Part shown: one piece after another, positions 1-7,921 of the stretch | Layout: each line of letters starts with the position of its first letter | Position numbering within the stretch: the stretch's first letter is position 1 | DNA from: Psychrobacillus sp042945595 | GTDB lineage: Bacteria; Bacillota; Bacilli; Bacillales_A; Planococcaceae | DNA length: 64,000 nt | Reading direction: 5' to 3' | Assembly: GCF_042945595.1 (NCBI RefSeq) | Contig: NZ_CP168493.1 | Location: 1,426,001-1,490,000, forward strand | Program-made: the position numbers and the translations under genes | Notes under the pieces: model-generated | What the model was told of the DNA's origin: nothing | The model's input: only the letters and a program-made list of their open reading frames with translations | Databases searched by the model: none

Positions 1-242
1 AATTGCTTTCTAATTCAGCAGGAATTACCGTCCAAGACAAACCGGAGCAACAACAATATCCAATGCCTTATTTTGTAGAGGACAAAGATGATGTTTTTGT
101 TGGGCGTATTAGAAGAGACCCTTCGAACAGTAAAGGCTTCCATATGTGGATTGTTTCTGATAACTTATTAAAAGGTGCCGCATTAAACTCGATTCAAATT
201 GCAGAAGCTTTAATTGAAGAGGGTATATTAAAAGAGGTGTAA
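1..242 (+). CDS. asd: Aspartate-semialdehyde dehydrogenase, C-terminal end (partial)
   Basis: This is the last 79 or so residues of a gene that begins before the window. The C-terminal segment with KGAALNSIQIAEALIEEG is characteristic of aspartate-semialdehyde dehydrogenase, the cytoplasmic NADPH enzyme that reduces aspartyl phosphate to the semialdehyde in lysine, threonine and methionine synthesis. The catalytic cysteine region is outside the window. It ends four bases before the dapA start, so the two are presumably one operon. In B. subtilis dapG lies between asd and dapA; here it is absent. Family assignment rests on the C-terminus and on the neighbour. Confidence 0.9.
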   Translation, partial: LLSNSAGITVQDKPEQQQYPMPYFVEDKDDVFVGRIRRDPSNSKGFHMWIVSDNLLKGAALNSIQIAEALIEEGILKEV

Positions 243-246
243 TGGT

Positions 247-1128
247 ATGAATTTAGGTCAAGTTTCTACAGCAATGGTTACTCCATTTCAATCGGATGGT
301 TATATTGATTATATTGCAACTGAAAAATTAGTTGAGCATTTAATTTCTACTGGAACAGATTCTCTAGTTGTTTGTGGAACTACTGGAGAATCTCCAACAT
401 TATCTACATCTGAAAAACTGAAATTAATCCAATTTGTTGTTGATAGAGTAAACAAAAGGATTCCTGTCATAGCAGGTACTGGCAGTAATAATACAGCTGA
501 TTCGATTGATTTATCCATAAAAGCAGAAGCACTAGGTGTAGACGCAATTATGATTGTAACGCCATATTACAATAAACCAAATCAACGAGGGATGATTGCG
601 CATTTTGAAGCAATTGCAGATGCAACCAATTTACCGATTGTGTTGTATAATATTCCAGGCAGATCTGGAGTGAATTTAGAGGCTGAAACAATTGTCGAAT
701 TGAGTAAAAACCCCTCAATTCAAGTTGTAAAAGAAGCTAGTGGTAGTTTGGATCAAATGACGAAAATTTTGGCAAATACAGAAGAAGGTTTTTTAGTGTA
801 TAGTGGGGACGATGCTCTAACGTTACCATTATTAGCGATAGGAGGAGCTGGAATCATTTCCGTTGCTTCCCATGTTATCGGAAAAGATATACAAGAAATG
901 ATTCATGCATTTCATGATGGGAACCATGCAAAGGCAGCAAAAATTCATCAACGTATTTTACCAGTTATTAATGGGTTGTTTCAACATCCAAATCCTGTCG
1001 TGGTAAAATATGCCCTATCTAAAGTGGGGGTAGAGGTAGGTTCTCTACGTCTTCCGTTAGTTGAAATGACGGAAGAGGAAAAAATAAGTTTTGACCAAAT
1101 ATGGGATGAATTCTTAAAAAATAAATAA
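247..1128 (+). CDS. dapA: 4-hydroxy-tetrahydrodipicolinate synthase
   Basis: Condenses aspartate semialdehyde with pyruvate, the first committed step towards diaminopimelate, lysine and (in spore formers) dipicolinate. The 293-residue protein is of normal length and carries the CGTTGESPTLS phosphate/carboxylate-binding motif, the YNIPGRSG segment and the Schiff-base lysine in VVKEASGS. The ATG lies a few bases after the asd stop, with a GAGGTG ribosome site inside the asd end, so the two genes are translationally close. A strong terminator follows directly at 1131-1166. Nothing is unusual in the protein. Confidence 0.97.
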   Translation: MNLGQVSTAMVTPFQSDGYIDYIATEKLVEHLISTGTDSLVVCGTTGESPTLSTSEKLKLIQFVVDRVNKRIPVIAGTGSNNTADSIDLSIKAEALGVDAIMIVTPYYNKPNQRGMIAHFEAIADATNLPIVLYNIPGRSGVNLEAETIVELSKNPSIQVVKEASGSLDQMTKILANTEEGFLVYSGDDALTLPLLAIGGAGIISVASHVIGKDIQEMIHAFHDGNHAKAAKIHQRILPVINGLFQHPNPVVVKYALSKVGVEVGSLRLPLVEMTEEEKISFDQIWDEFLKNK

Positions 1129-1130
1129 GT

Positions 1131-1166
1131 AAAAAAAGACTGAAGCTACTTTTCAGTCTTTTTTTA
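1131..1166 (+). terminator. Rho-independent terminator after dapA
   Basis: AAGACTGAA pairs with TTTCAGTCTT around a short loop and runs into seven or more T residues. It ends the asd-dapA transcript. Confidence 0.85.
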
Positions 1167-1169
1167 AAG

Positions 1170-1222
1170 AATATGTATTTAAACTTTTATGCCATGAACA
1201 AGTTGATTTAAGCTGTAGGCGG
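1170..1222. repeat. Short repeat shared with 31793-31842
   Basis: The stretch after the dapA terminator reads roughly GTATTTAAACTTTTATGCC, then ATGAACAAGTTGAT and a GCTG. It closely resembles the stretch that follows the nos terminator (31793-31842: GTATATAAATTTTCATGCC, AGGAACAGGTTAAT, GGCTG). Both lie just upstream of a family-1 repeat copy, so this may be the outer part of a longer composite unit. The rest of the 1129-1630 gap holds repeat copy A and an rnjB promoter candidate, and no gene. Confidence 0.5.
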
Positions 1223-1370
1223 ACACTTTCTAGGGGTCTCACATAAAGTTGACTCTTTACATAGAGAAATGGTTGCTTTCACCTTGCAATTAGTTGCTCT
1301 ATTCCAGTTTTTAACTTTTTAGTTGGGTGTTTGGACTTCATAATATAAGTGACTCTGTGGTAAAAGAAAA

Positions 1371-1505
1371 AAATAGATACCATTCATTGATAAAGAACTG
1401 CTGAGAGGACGAAATTGACTCTTCGTCGGCTTTTAAAAGAATAGGTAAGTATCTAAACTCTCATTAACCAAACCGAATGCACTTAAAGGATGCTAGCGTT
1501 TTACT
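1371..1505. repeat. Family-1 intergenic repeat, copy A (lacks the central palindrome)
   Basis: Shares with the other copies the block ATAGATA..CATTGATAAAGAA..GCTGAG..GGACGAA..TTCGTC..GCTTTTAAAA and then ATAGG..AAGTATCTAA..CTCTCATTAACCAAACC. It jumps straight from AACC to TGCACTTAAAGGATGCTAGCG, so the whole central inverted-repeat module present in copies B and C (from GCACC to GGTGC) is missing. TAGATAC at the left pairs perfectly with GTATCTA on the right. The first hairpin has decayed (GGACGAA against TTCGTCGG). Non-coding in all frames. Confidence 0.7.
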
Positions 1506-1556
1506 TATGAAGTACGTATTCTGGACGAGCAAAATACATGCTTTGTGCTTTTATTA

Positions 1557-1585
1557 TTGTGCGAATCGTCCTCGTTCGATATAAT
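1557..1585 (+). promoter_or_regulatory. Candidate sigma-A promoter for rnjB
   Basis: TTGTGC at 1557-1562 and a perfect TATAAT at 1580-1585 are 17 bases apart. They lie about 45 bases upstream of the chosen rnjB start. The -35 element is only moderately good. Confidence 0.5.
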
Positions 1586-1630
1586 GAAAATAAGTGGATG
1601 TTGATCGGGTTAAATATAGGAGGAAAACAA

Positions 1631-3298
1631 TTGGTAAAAGTAAAAAATGAACTTATTCGAATCATCCCCCTCGGTGGAGTAGGGGAGATCGGAAAAGCAA
1701 TGTACGTAGTAGAAATTGACGAAGAAATATTTGTAGTAGACAGTGGACTTATGTTCCCAGAAAATGAAATGCTTGGTATAGATATTGTCATACCGGATAT
1801 AACTTACTTAGAAGAAAATAAAAATCGCGTAAAAGGAATATTTTTGACACATGGACACGAAGATTCCATAGGATCTATTGCTTATTTATTACAAAAAATT
1901 CAAGCCCCTGTTTATGGTTCAAAGTTAACGATTGCACTGGCTAAGACGCATTTAAAAGCGCTACCTACAAAGCAATCCGTTAAATATTTTGAGGTTACAA
2001 ATAAAAGTCGGATGAATTTCCAAAGCACTTATGTGACATTCTTTCACACAACACATAGTATTCCAGATTCATTTGGCATTGTATTTCATACTTCAGAAGG
2101 TGCCATTGTGCATACGGGAGAATTTAAATTCGACCAATCTGCAAAAGGAAAATACCGTCCGGATATCGCGAAAATTGCTAGCCTAGGTGAAGAAGGCGTA
2201 TTTATATTACTATCTGATTCAACGGAAGCAGAAAGACCAGGATATACAACATCAGAGGCAGTTATTGAAAACCAATTATCAGAAACATTCCACGCTGCTC
2301 GAGGTCGTATTCTTGTGTCTTTATATGCTTCTAACTTTATTCGGATTCAACAAGTATTCGATAAAGCAGCAGAAACAGGTAAAAAGGTTGCAATTGCAGG
2401 AAAAAGTTTAGAAAATATTTTTGAAATTGGATTAGATTTAGGTTACTTTACTGTTGACGAAGAAACAATTATTCCTATTAAAGAAATATCAAAGTACAAC
2501 GATGATGAAATTGTTGTCATCTTATCTGGTAATCAAGGAGAACCGCTTGAAGCGTTAGAAAAAATAGTTCGCAAACACCATAAAGATATTAAAATAAAAG
2601 ACACAGATACAGTATTAATCACGTTTACACCATCTCCTGGAATGGAAGTAAGTATGTTTCAAACTATGAACCAACTAGCAAAAGCTGGGGCAAAGGTATT
2701 AACTTCTAGCAAAAATGTGCATGTATCTGGACATGGTAGCCAAGAAGATTTAAAAATGATGTTAAACTTAACAAGACCAACTTATTTTATTCCAATTCAA
2801 GGCGAGTATCGCATGCTAATTGCGCACTCAAAACTAGCTCAAGACATTGGTATGACGAAATCGGAAATTTTTATTGCTGACAAGGGAGATATTGTCGAAT
2901 ATAAAAATGGAAAGATGAGAATGAGTGGAAGAGTACAAGCTGGTAATGTATTAATCGATGGAATTGGTGTAGGTGACGTAGGTAATATTGTACTACGTGA
3001 TCGTAAGCTGCTCTCGCAAGATGGTATTTTTATCGTAGTAGTGACCCTAAATCGTGCGCAAAAGAAAATTGCATCTGGTCCAGAAATTCTTTCGAGAGGA
3101 TTCGTTTACGTAAGGGAATCTGAAGCGTTGATGGATGAATCAGCTAAGCTTGTCAGAACGATTGTTGAAAAATATGTGAATAAAGAAACGTTTGAATGGA
3201 CAAACATTAAACAAGAAATCCGCGATACGCTAAACTCATATTTATTCCAACAAACAAAAAGACGTCCAATGATCATCCCGATTATTATGGAATATTAA
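1631..3298 (+). CDS. rnjB: Ribonuclease J2
   Basis: A metallo-beta-lactamase/beta-CASP ribonuclease of about 555 residues; RNase J2 partners RNase J1 in mRNA and rRNA 5' processing. The start is TTG at 1631, seven bases after AGGAGG at 1618-1623; upstream in-frame codons have no ribosome site. The protein starts MVKVKNELIRIIPLGGVGEIGK. The metal-binding motif reads HGHEDSIG, where RNase J1 enzymes have HGHEDHIG, so one ligand histidine is replaced by serine. That is the typical degenerate state of J2, which is weakly active alone. The position downstream of dapA matches B. subtilis ymfA (rnjB). Confidence 0.92.
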   Translation: MVKVKNELIRIIPLGGVGEIGKAMYVVEIDEEIFVVDSGLMFPENEMLGIDIVIPDITYLEENKNRVKGIFLTHGHEDSIGSIAYLLQKIQAPVYGSKLTIALAKTHLKALPTKQSVKYFEVTNKSRMNFQSTYVTFFHTTHSIPDSFGIVFHTSEGAIVHTGEFKFDQSAKGKYRPDIAKIASLGEEGVFILLSDSTEAERPGYTTSEAVIENQLSETFHAARGRILVSLYASNFIRIQQVFDKAAETGKKVAIAGKSLENIFEIGLDLGYFTVDEETIIPIKEISKYNDDEIVVILSGNQGEPLEALEKIVRKHHKDIKIKDTDTVLITFTPSPGMEVSMFQTMNQLAKAGAKVLTSSKNVHVSGHGSQEDLKMMLNLTRPTYFIPIQGEYRMLIAHSKLAQDIGMTKSEIFIADKGDIVEYKNGKMRMSGRVQAGNVLIDGIGVGDVGNIVLRDRKLLSQDGIFIVVVTLNRAQKKIASGPEILSRGFVYVRESEALMDESAKLVRTIVEKYVNKETFEWTNIKQEIRDTLNSYLFQQTKRRPMIIPIIMEY

Positions 3299-3308
3299 TA
3301 GGAGTGAG

Positions 3309-3347
3309 AGGATTTCCTTCCGTAAGCGGATAGGAAATCCTTTTTAT
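3309..3347 (+). terminator. Terminator after rnjB
   Basis: AGGATTTCCT pairs with AGGAAATCCT around a 13-base loop and continues into TTTTTAT. It separates rnjB from spoIIIE. Confidence 0.8.
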
Positions 3348-3373
3348 CTTTTAAAGGAAAGCAGGTGACTATT

Positions 3374-5659
3374 TTGGCTCAGAAGAAGAAAAAAACATTA
3401 AAACGACCAACCAAAAAAACAACCAAGCAGCCAATGCATCCATTAATGTATGAAATCGTGGGATTGATAGTAATTGGAATTGCCATAATTTCGTTTTTTG
3501 AATATGGTCTAGTTGGAAGGGGTTTGGCATATGTGGGTTATTTTTTCTTTGGTAATTGGCATATTGCTGTTCCTTTTTTCTTAATTGTTTTTGCACTTAT
3601 TATTATGATTAAGCAAACGTTTCCTTCTTGGAATCATCGCCTTTTATTGGGATTTGCCTTTTTTTTAAGCAGCCTTTTGTTGTTTAGTCATTTAGCACTA
3701 TTTGAACAATTATTTCAAGGTAAGGCTTTAGTGACTAATTCTGTCCTAAGAGAAAGTTATAGGATCTTAGTGGAAAGCGGAGGAATTGTAGATAGAAGAA
3801 GTTCTTTGGGTGGAGGAATCATTGGAGCGATCCTTTTTGCAGCATTCCATGTTCTATTTGACTCGGCTGGAGCTAAAATTGCTGGTTGGCTATTACTTCT
3901 AATTGGACTAGTCTTACTAACAGGAAAAGCACTCGTTCCATATTTGGTTGATCTATCACCCAAAATAAAAGACTTAATTGTAAATAGAAAGAAAAAAAAG
4001 AAACCAGCTATTTCGGAGAGAAAAGCAAGAAGAGCCAAAAAAGAAATTACGCAAGAAGAAGCGGTTACAACACATGAAGTAGAAACGATTCGTATAGAAG
4101 AAATAGTAGTAGATTCTGCTCCAATCATTTCTGCATTTACGGAACGTATTTCAAAAAGAGAAGCGCCTATTGAACCTACTTCTGAACCAGTTGAAATTAC
4201 TATAGATTCAGAAGTAGTAGAGAATGAGGATTATCAACTACCGGCCATTACGCTTTTAGATGCGCCTGCACATAGCGATCAAAGTGGTGAGTTAAATGCC
4301 ATTCAGGCAAATGCAAAAAAATTAGAACAAACATTTTTAAGTTTTGGTGTAAAGGCCAAAGTCACGCAAGTACATTTAGGACCCGCTGTAACAAAATATG
4401 AAGTACTACCAGATGTTGGAGTAAAGGTAAGTCGTATTGTCAGTTTGCACGATGATTTGGCATTAGCCCTTGCTGCAAGAGACATACGAATTGAAGCCCC
4501 AATTCCAGGAAAATCAGCAGTGGGTATAGAAGTACCAAACAAAGAAGTAGCTATTGTAAGTTTAAGTGAAGTCTTGGAATCAGAAGAAAATAATAAGCCG
4601 AATTTAAAACTATTAATAGGATTTGGGCGAGATGTTACTGGTCAAGCAGTATTAGCTGAACTGAACAAGATGCCCCATTTACTCGTTGCCGGTTCTACAG
4701 GAAGTGGGAAAAGTGTTTGTATTAATGGCATTATTGTTAGTATTATGATGCGTGCGAAACCTCATGAAGTAAAAATGATGATGATTGATCCAAAAATGGT
4801 GGAGTTAAACGTATACAATGGAATTCCACATCTATTAGCACCTGTCGTAACAGATCCAAGAAAAGCTTCTCAAGCATTGAAGAAAATTGTTTCTGAAATG
4901 GAAAGAAGATATGATCTATTCTCTCATACGGGCACACGAAATATGGAAGGATATAACGAACATATTGATAAATGGAATGAAGAAAACGAGGAAAAACATC
5001 CAAAACTACCCTATATAGTAGTTATTGTAGACGAACTAGCTGACTTAATGATGGTTGCCTCAAGTGATGTGGAAGATTCCATTACCAGACTTGCACAAAT
5101 GGCGCGAGCGGCAGGAATTCATTTAATCATCGCCACACAAAGACCGAGTGTGGATGTAATAACAGGTATTATAAAAGCAAATATTCCTTCGAGAATTGCA
5201 TTTGCTGTGTCATCTGCAATTGATTCGCGCACCATATTAGATATGGGAGGTGCTGAAAAATTACTTGGGCGAGGAGATATGTTGTTTTTACCAGCAGGAA
5301 GCTCTAAGCCAGTTCGAGTTCAAGGTGCTTATTTATCCGATGCAGAAGTGGAGAGGGTAGTAGACTTTGTAATTGAACAACAAAAAGCAAACTATCAAGA
5401 AGAGATGATTCCGGAAGAAACTTCTGATTCGGAAGAACAAATGGATCGTGACGAACTGTATGATGATGTCGTGCAATTAGTGACGGAAATGCAGACGGCG
5501 TCGGTTTCTTTATTGCAACGTCGCTTTAGAATTGGATATTCGAGAGCAGCAAGAATTATTGATCAATTGGAAATGAATGGAGTAGTGGGGCCATATGAAG
5601 GGAGTAAGCCTCGTCAAGTACTTACTTCAAAATACCCATTAGATCACGACATCCCATGA
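3374..5659 (+). CDS. spoIIIE: DNA translocase FtsK/SpoIIIE
   Basis: A septum-anchored ATP-driven DNA pump that moves chromosomal DNA through the division or sporulation septum. About 761 residues: a basic N-terminal tip (MAQKKKKTLKR), four or five hydrophobic segments within about residues 20-195, a charged variable linker, then the RecA-like motor with Walker A GSTGSGKS near residue 440 and Walker B VIVDELADL. The C-terminal gamma winged helix contains LLQRRFRIGYSRAARIIDQLE. The TTG at 3374, just after AGGTGA, gives the same start style as the B. subtilis protein; a GTG at 3365 is the alternative. The place next to rnjB and ymfC matches the B. subtilis spoIIIE locus. Confidence 0.95.
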   Translation: MAQKKKKTLKRPTKKTTKQPMHPLMYEIVGLIVIGIAIISFFEYGLVGRGLAYVGYFFFGNWHIAVPFFLIVFALIIMIKQTFPSWNHRLLLGFAFFLSSLLLFSHLALFEQLFQGKALVTNSVLRESYRILVESGGIVDRRSSLGGGIIGAILFAAFHVLFDSAGAKIAGWLLLLIGLVLLTGKALVPYLVDLSPKIKDLIVNRKKKKKPAISERKARRAKKEITQEEAVTTHEVETIRIEEIVVDSAPIISAFTERISKREAPIEPTSEPVEITIDSEVVENEDYQLPAITLLDAPAHSDQSGELNAIQANAKKLEQTFLSFGVKAKVTQVHLGPAVTKYEVLPDVGVKVSRIVSLHDDLALALAARDIRIEAPIPGKSAVGIEVPNKEVAIVSLSEVLESEENNKPNLKLLIGFGRDVTGQAVLAELNKMPHLLVAGSTGSGKSVCINGIIVSIMMRAKPHEVKMMMIDPKMVELNVYNGIPHLLAPVVTDPRKASQALKKIVSEMERRYDLFSHTGTRNMEGYNEHIDKWNEENEEKHPKLPYIVVIVDELADLMMVASSDVEDSITRLAQMARAAGIHLIIATQRPSVDVITGIIKANIPSRIAFAVSSAIDSRTILDMGGAEKLLGRGDMLFLPAGSSKPVRVQGAYLSDAEVERVVDFVIEQQKANYQEEMIPEETSDSEEQMDRDELYDDVVQLVTEMQTASVSLLQRRFRIGYSRAARIIDQLEMNGVVGPYEGSKPRQVLTSKYPLDHDIP

Positions 5660-5775
5660 CATAATAATTACAGCATAATGAAATTGTGATTAAATCTTTT
5701 TTTTTATTAGAATAAAAGTATTTATTTCAATCATTAATAATGGTATAGTATGACTGATTAGTAGGAATGTTTTAC

Positions 5776-5789
5776 ATCAGAGGTCTGAT
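5776..5789. promoter_or_regulatory. Palindromic operator candidate upstream of the GntR gene
   Basis: ATCAGA and TCTGAT form perfect 6-base arms around GG. The palindrome sits about 25 bases before the GntR start and just downstream of a TATAGT/TAGTAT -10-like stretch near 5744-5752. GntR regulators commonly bind such short palindromes in their own promoter, so autoregulation is likely. No identical site was seen before the BMP gene at 6590. Confidence 0.4.
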
Positions 5790-5813
5790 CTCTATAAAAT
5801 GGTGGTGTTTTCG

Positions 5814-6542
5814 TTGACAATCAAAGTGGACAATCGTCATTTATATCTTCAAGTGATTGATCGTTTAAAAAAAGACATTGAAAAAGGCATTTTCAAAGAA
5901 AAGGAAAAACTTCCTTCTGAATTTGAATTAGCTAAATCACTTGGAGTAAGTCGTGCAACTTTACGAGAAGCGCTTCGTTTATTGGAAGAAGAAAATGTCA
6001 TTATGAGAAGACATGGTGTTGGAACATTTGTGAATTCAAAACCCGTGTTTACTTCAGGAATTGAGCAACTCTCAAGTGTTTCATCCATGATTCGAAGTGT
6101 TGGTATGGAACCGGGTACGATTTATTTAAGTTCTTTGCAAACGCTTCCTTCAAAAGATGATTTAGAACGCTTTCAATGCAGCGAAGAACAATCTATTATT
6201 TCTATGGAACGAGTACGTACAGCAAATGGTGAACCAGTTGTATATTGTATCGATAAAGTTCCAGAACAATATTTGCCAAATGATTTTCTCGTTAGAGAAG
6301 AAGGTTCCATTTTTTCTGCTTTAGAGGAATCTGGAGACATTCGTGTATCACATGCAGTAGCTTTCATTGATCCAGTGGGATATCATGAAGTTGCTTCACC
6401 TACATTGAATTGTGAACCAGAAACTTCACTGCTAGTATTAAAACAACTTCATTACGATGAAAATGATCGAGTTGTTTTGTACTCGAAAAATTATTTTAGA
6501 GCAGATAAATTTAGCTTTCATGTTGTTCGAAAAAGGGTGTAA
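5814..6542 (+). CDS. ymfC: GntR family (HutC/UbiC-like) transcriptional regulator
   Basis: A DNA-binding repressor of about 242 residues. The N-terminal winged helix-turn-helix (about residues 10-75) contains LPSEFELAKSLGVSRATLREALRLLEEE and the wing RRHGVGTFV. The rest is a UTRA ligand-binding domain (about 90-235). The TTG at 5814 is preceded by GGTGGTG at 5801-5807 with six bases between; an ATG at 5799 would overlap that site. It lies between spoIIIE and a nucleoside-type importer, and by position corresponds to B. subtilis ymfC. Control of the following transporter genes is an inference from adjacency. Confidence 0.88.
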   Translation: MTIKVDNRHLYLQVIDRLKKDIEKGIFKEKEKLPSEFELAKSLGVSRATLREALRLLEEENVIMRRHGVGTFVNSKPVFTSGIEQLSSVSSMIRSVGMEPGTIYLSSLQTLPSKDDLERFQCSEEQSIISMERVRTANGEPVVYCIDKVPEQYLPNDFLVREEGSIFSALEESGDIRVSHAVAFIDPVGYHEVASPTLNCEPETSLLVLKQLHYDENDRVVLYSKNYFRADKFSFHVVRKRV

Positions 6543-6589
6543 AATCATTTCAATTCCTGCTAATAAGAAAATTAATGGAGGTTTTCAAT

Positions 6590-7666
6590 TTGACGAAACG
6601 TAAATTTGGATTAGGACTATCACTTGTATTAGCTGCTGGTACTATCCTTGGGGCATGTGGTTCAAAAGATGAAGGAACAACTTCTAAAGGTACAGAAAGC
6701 ACTGGTACTCCTGAAGCAAAAGATTTCTCTTTAGCAATGGTAACTGACGTTGGTGGGATTGATGACAAATCATTCAACCAATTAGCTTGGGAAGGTATTG
6801 AAGCGTTTGGTAAAGAAAATGGACTTAAAAAAGGTGACGGTGGTTACGATTACCTTCAGTCATCTGGAAATGCAGATTATACAACAAACTTAAATAGCCT
6901 AGTACGTCGTAACTTTGACGTAGTGTATGGTATTGGTTTCTTGATGGAACAACCAATTGCTACAATTGCTGGACAAAAACCAGAATCTCATTTTGCTCTT
7001 ATTGACTCTGTAGTAGATGCTCCAAACGTAGCATCAGTAATGTTTAAAGAGCAAGAAGGTTCATACCTAGCTGGAGTTGCAGCTGCTCTTATGTCTAAAA
7101 CTAAAAAAATCGGTTTCGTTGGTGGGATGGAAATTCCAGTAATCGAACGTTTCCATGCTGGATTTGTCGAAGGTGTTAAAGCTGTAGATCCAAGTATTAA
7201 AGTAGATGTACAGTATACAGGTAAATTCGATGATGCCGCTCTTGGTAAAACAACTGCAAACCGTATGTACTCTTCTGGCGTAGATATTATTTTCCATGCT
7301 GCTGGTGGTACTGGTAATGGTGTATTCGCTGAAGCAAAAGAACGTAAAACAAAAGATGCAAATGCTGATGTATGGGTAATCGGAGTTGACTCTGACCAAT
7401 ATGCAGAAGGTCAAGTTGGCGATAAAAACGTAACTCTTACATCAATGCAAAAACGTGTTGATATTGCAGTTCAAGAAATTGCTAAACTTGCTATGGCAGG
7501 AAACTTCCCAGGTGGTAAAACAACTACTTACGGTATAGCTGAAGGCGGAGTTGGTCTTGCAGACTCACGCGGAGCTATTTCAGATGATGTTTTAGCTAAA
7601 GTGAAAGAATACTCTGATAAAATCGCGTCTGGTGAAATTGTTGTACCTGAAAAAGTAGAAAAATAA
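6590..7666 (+). CDS. BMP family ABC transporter substrate-binding lipoprotein (nucleoside type)
   Basis: The extracellular lipid-anchored receptor of an ABC importer. It starts at TTG 6590, eight bases after GGAGG, with a signal peptide ending in the lipobox LGAC near residue 20. Mature residues include MVTDVGGIDDKSFNQLAWEG, the signature of the BmpA/Med/TmpC family, which binds purine nucleosides in characterised members such as PnrA and B. subtilis NupN (YufN). About 358 residues, full length. A terminator at 7678-7716 follows, so the gene is probably made in excess over the downstream membrane and ATPase subunits. Substrate identity (guanosine or other nucleosides) is inferred from the family. 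Confidence 0.9.
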   Translation: MTKRKFGLGLSLVLAAGTILGACGSKDEGTTSKGTESTGTPEAKDFSLAMVTDVGGIDDKSFNQLAWEGIEAFGKENGLKKGDGGYDYLQSSGNADYTTNLNSLVRRNFDVVYGIGFLMEQPIATIAGQKPESHFALIDSVVDAPNVASVMFKEQEGSYLAGVAAALMSKTKKIGFVGGMEIPVIERFHAGFVEGVKAVDPSIKVDVQYTGKFDDAALGKTTANRMYSSGVDIIFHAAGGTGNGVFAEAKERKTKDANADVWVIGVDSDQYAEGQVGDKNVTLTSMQKRVDIAVQEIAKLAMAGNFPGGKTTTYGIAEGGVGLADSRGAISDDVLAKVKEYSDKIASGEIVVPEKVEK

Positions 7667-7677
7667 GTAAATTTAAC

Positions 7678-7716
7678 ATCATAAAGGCCGAGTAATTCGG
7701 TCTTTATGATATTTTA
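7678..7716 (+). terminator. Terminator (possibly partial) after the BMP gene
   Basis: ATCATAAAG pairs with CTTTATGAT and GCCGA with TCGGT, giving a long stem followed by ATTTT. It lies between the lipoprotein gene and its ATPase gene, where partial read-through would set subunit ratios. The T tract is short. A second promoter candidate lies downstream: TTGACA at 7816-7821 with TATTTT at 7840-7845. Confidence 0.65.
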
Positions 7717-7921
7717 ATTAATAGAAGAAAGATTTTAAATATTTTAAAGTCTTATTTGGGTTGTATGCAAAATCTAATGTTGAAGGTAGACATATTCAGT
7801 TTGAAGTAAAATATCTTGACAGCACTATCAATCAAGAAGTATTTTTATAGACTGACTGAATAAAAAAATTTAAAGTCTTTCCTGTATTAATTTTGTACTA
7901 GTATAGTAGGGAGTGAATTCA

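Noticed and set aside
1501..1791. 96-residue minus-strand ORF over the rnjB start
   Set aside because: It covers the rnjB promoter and N-terminus on the opposite strand, has Thr/Ser/Ile-rich shadow composition and no ribosome site.
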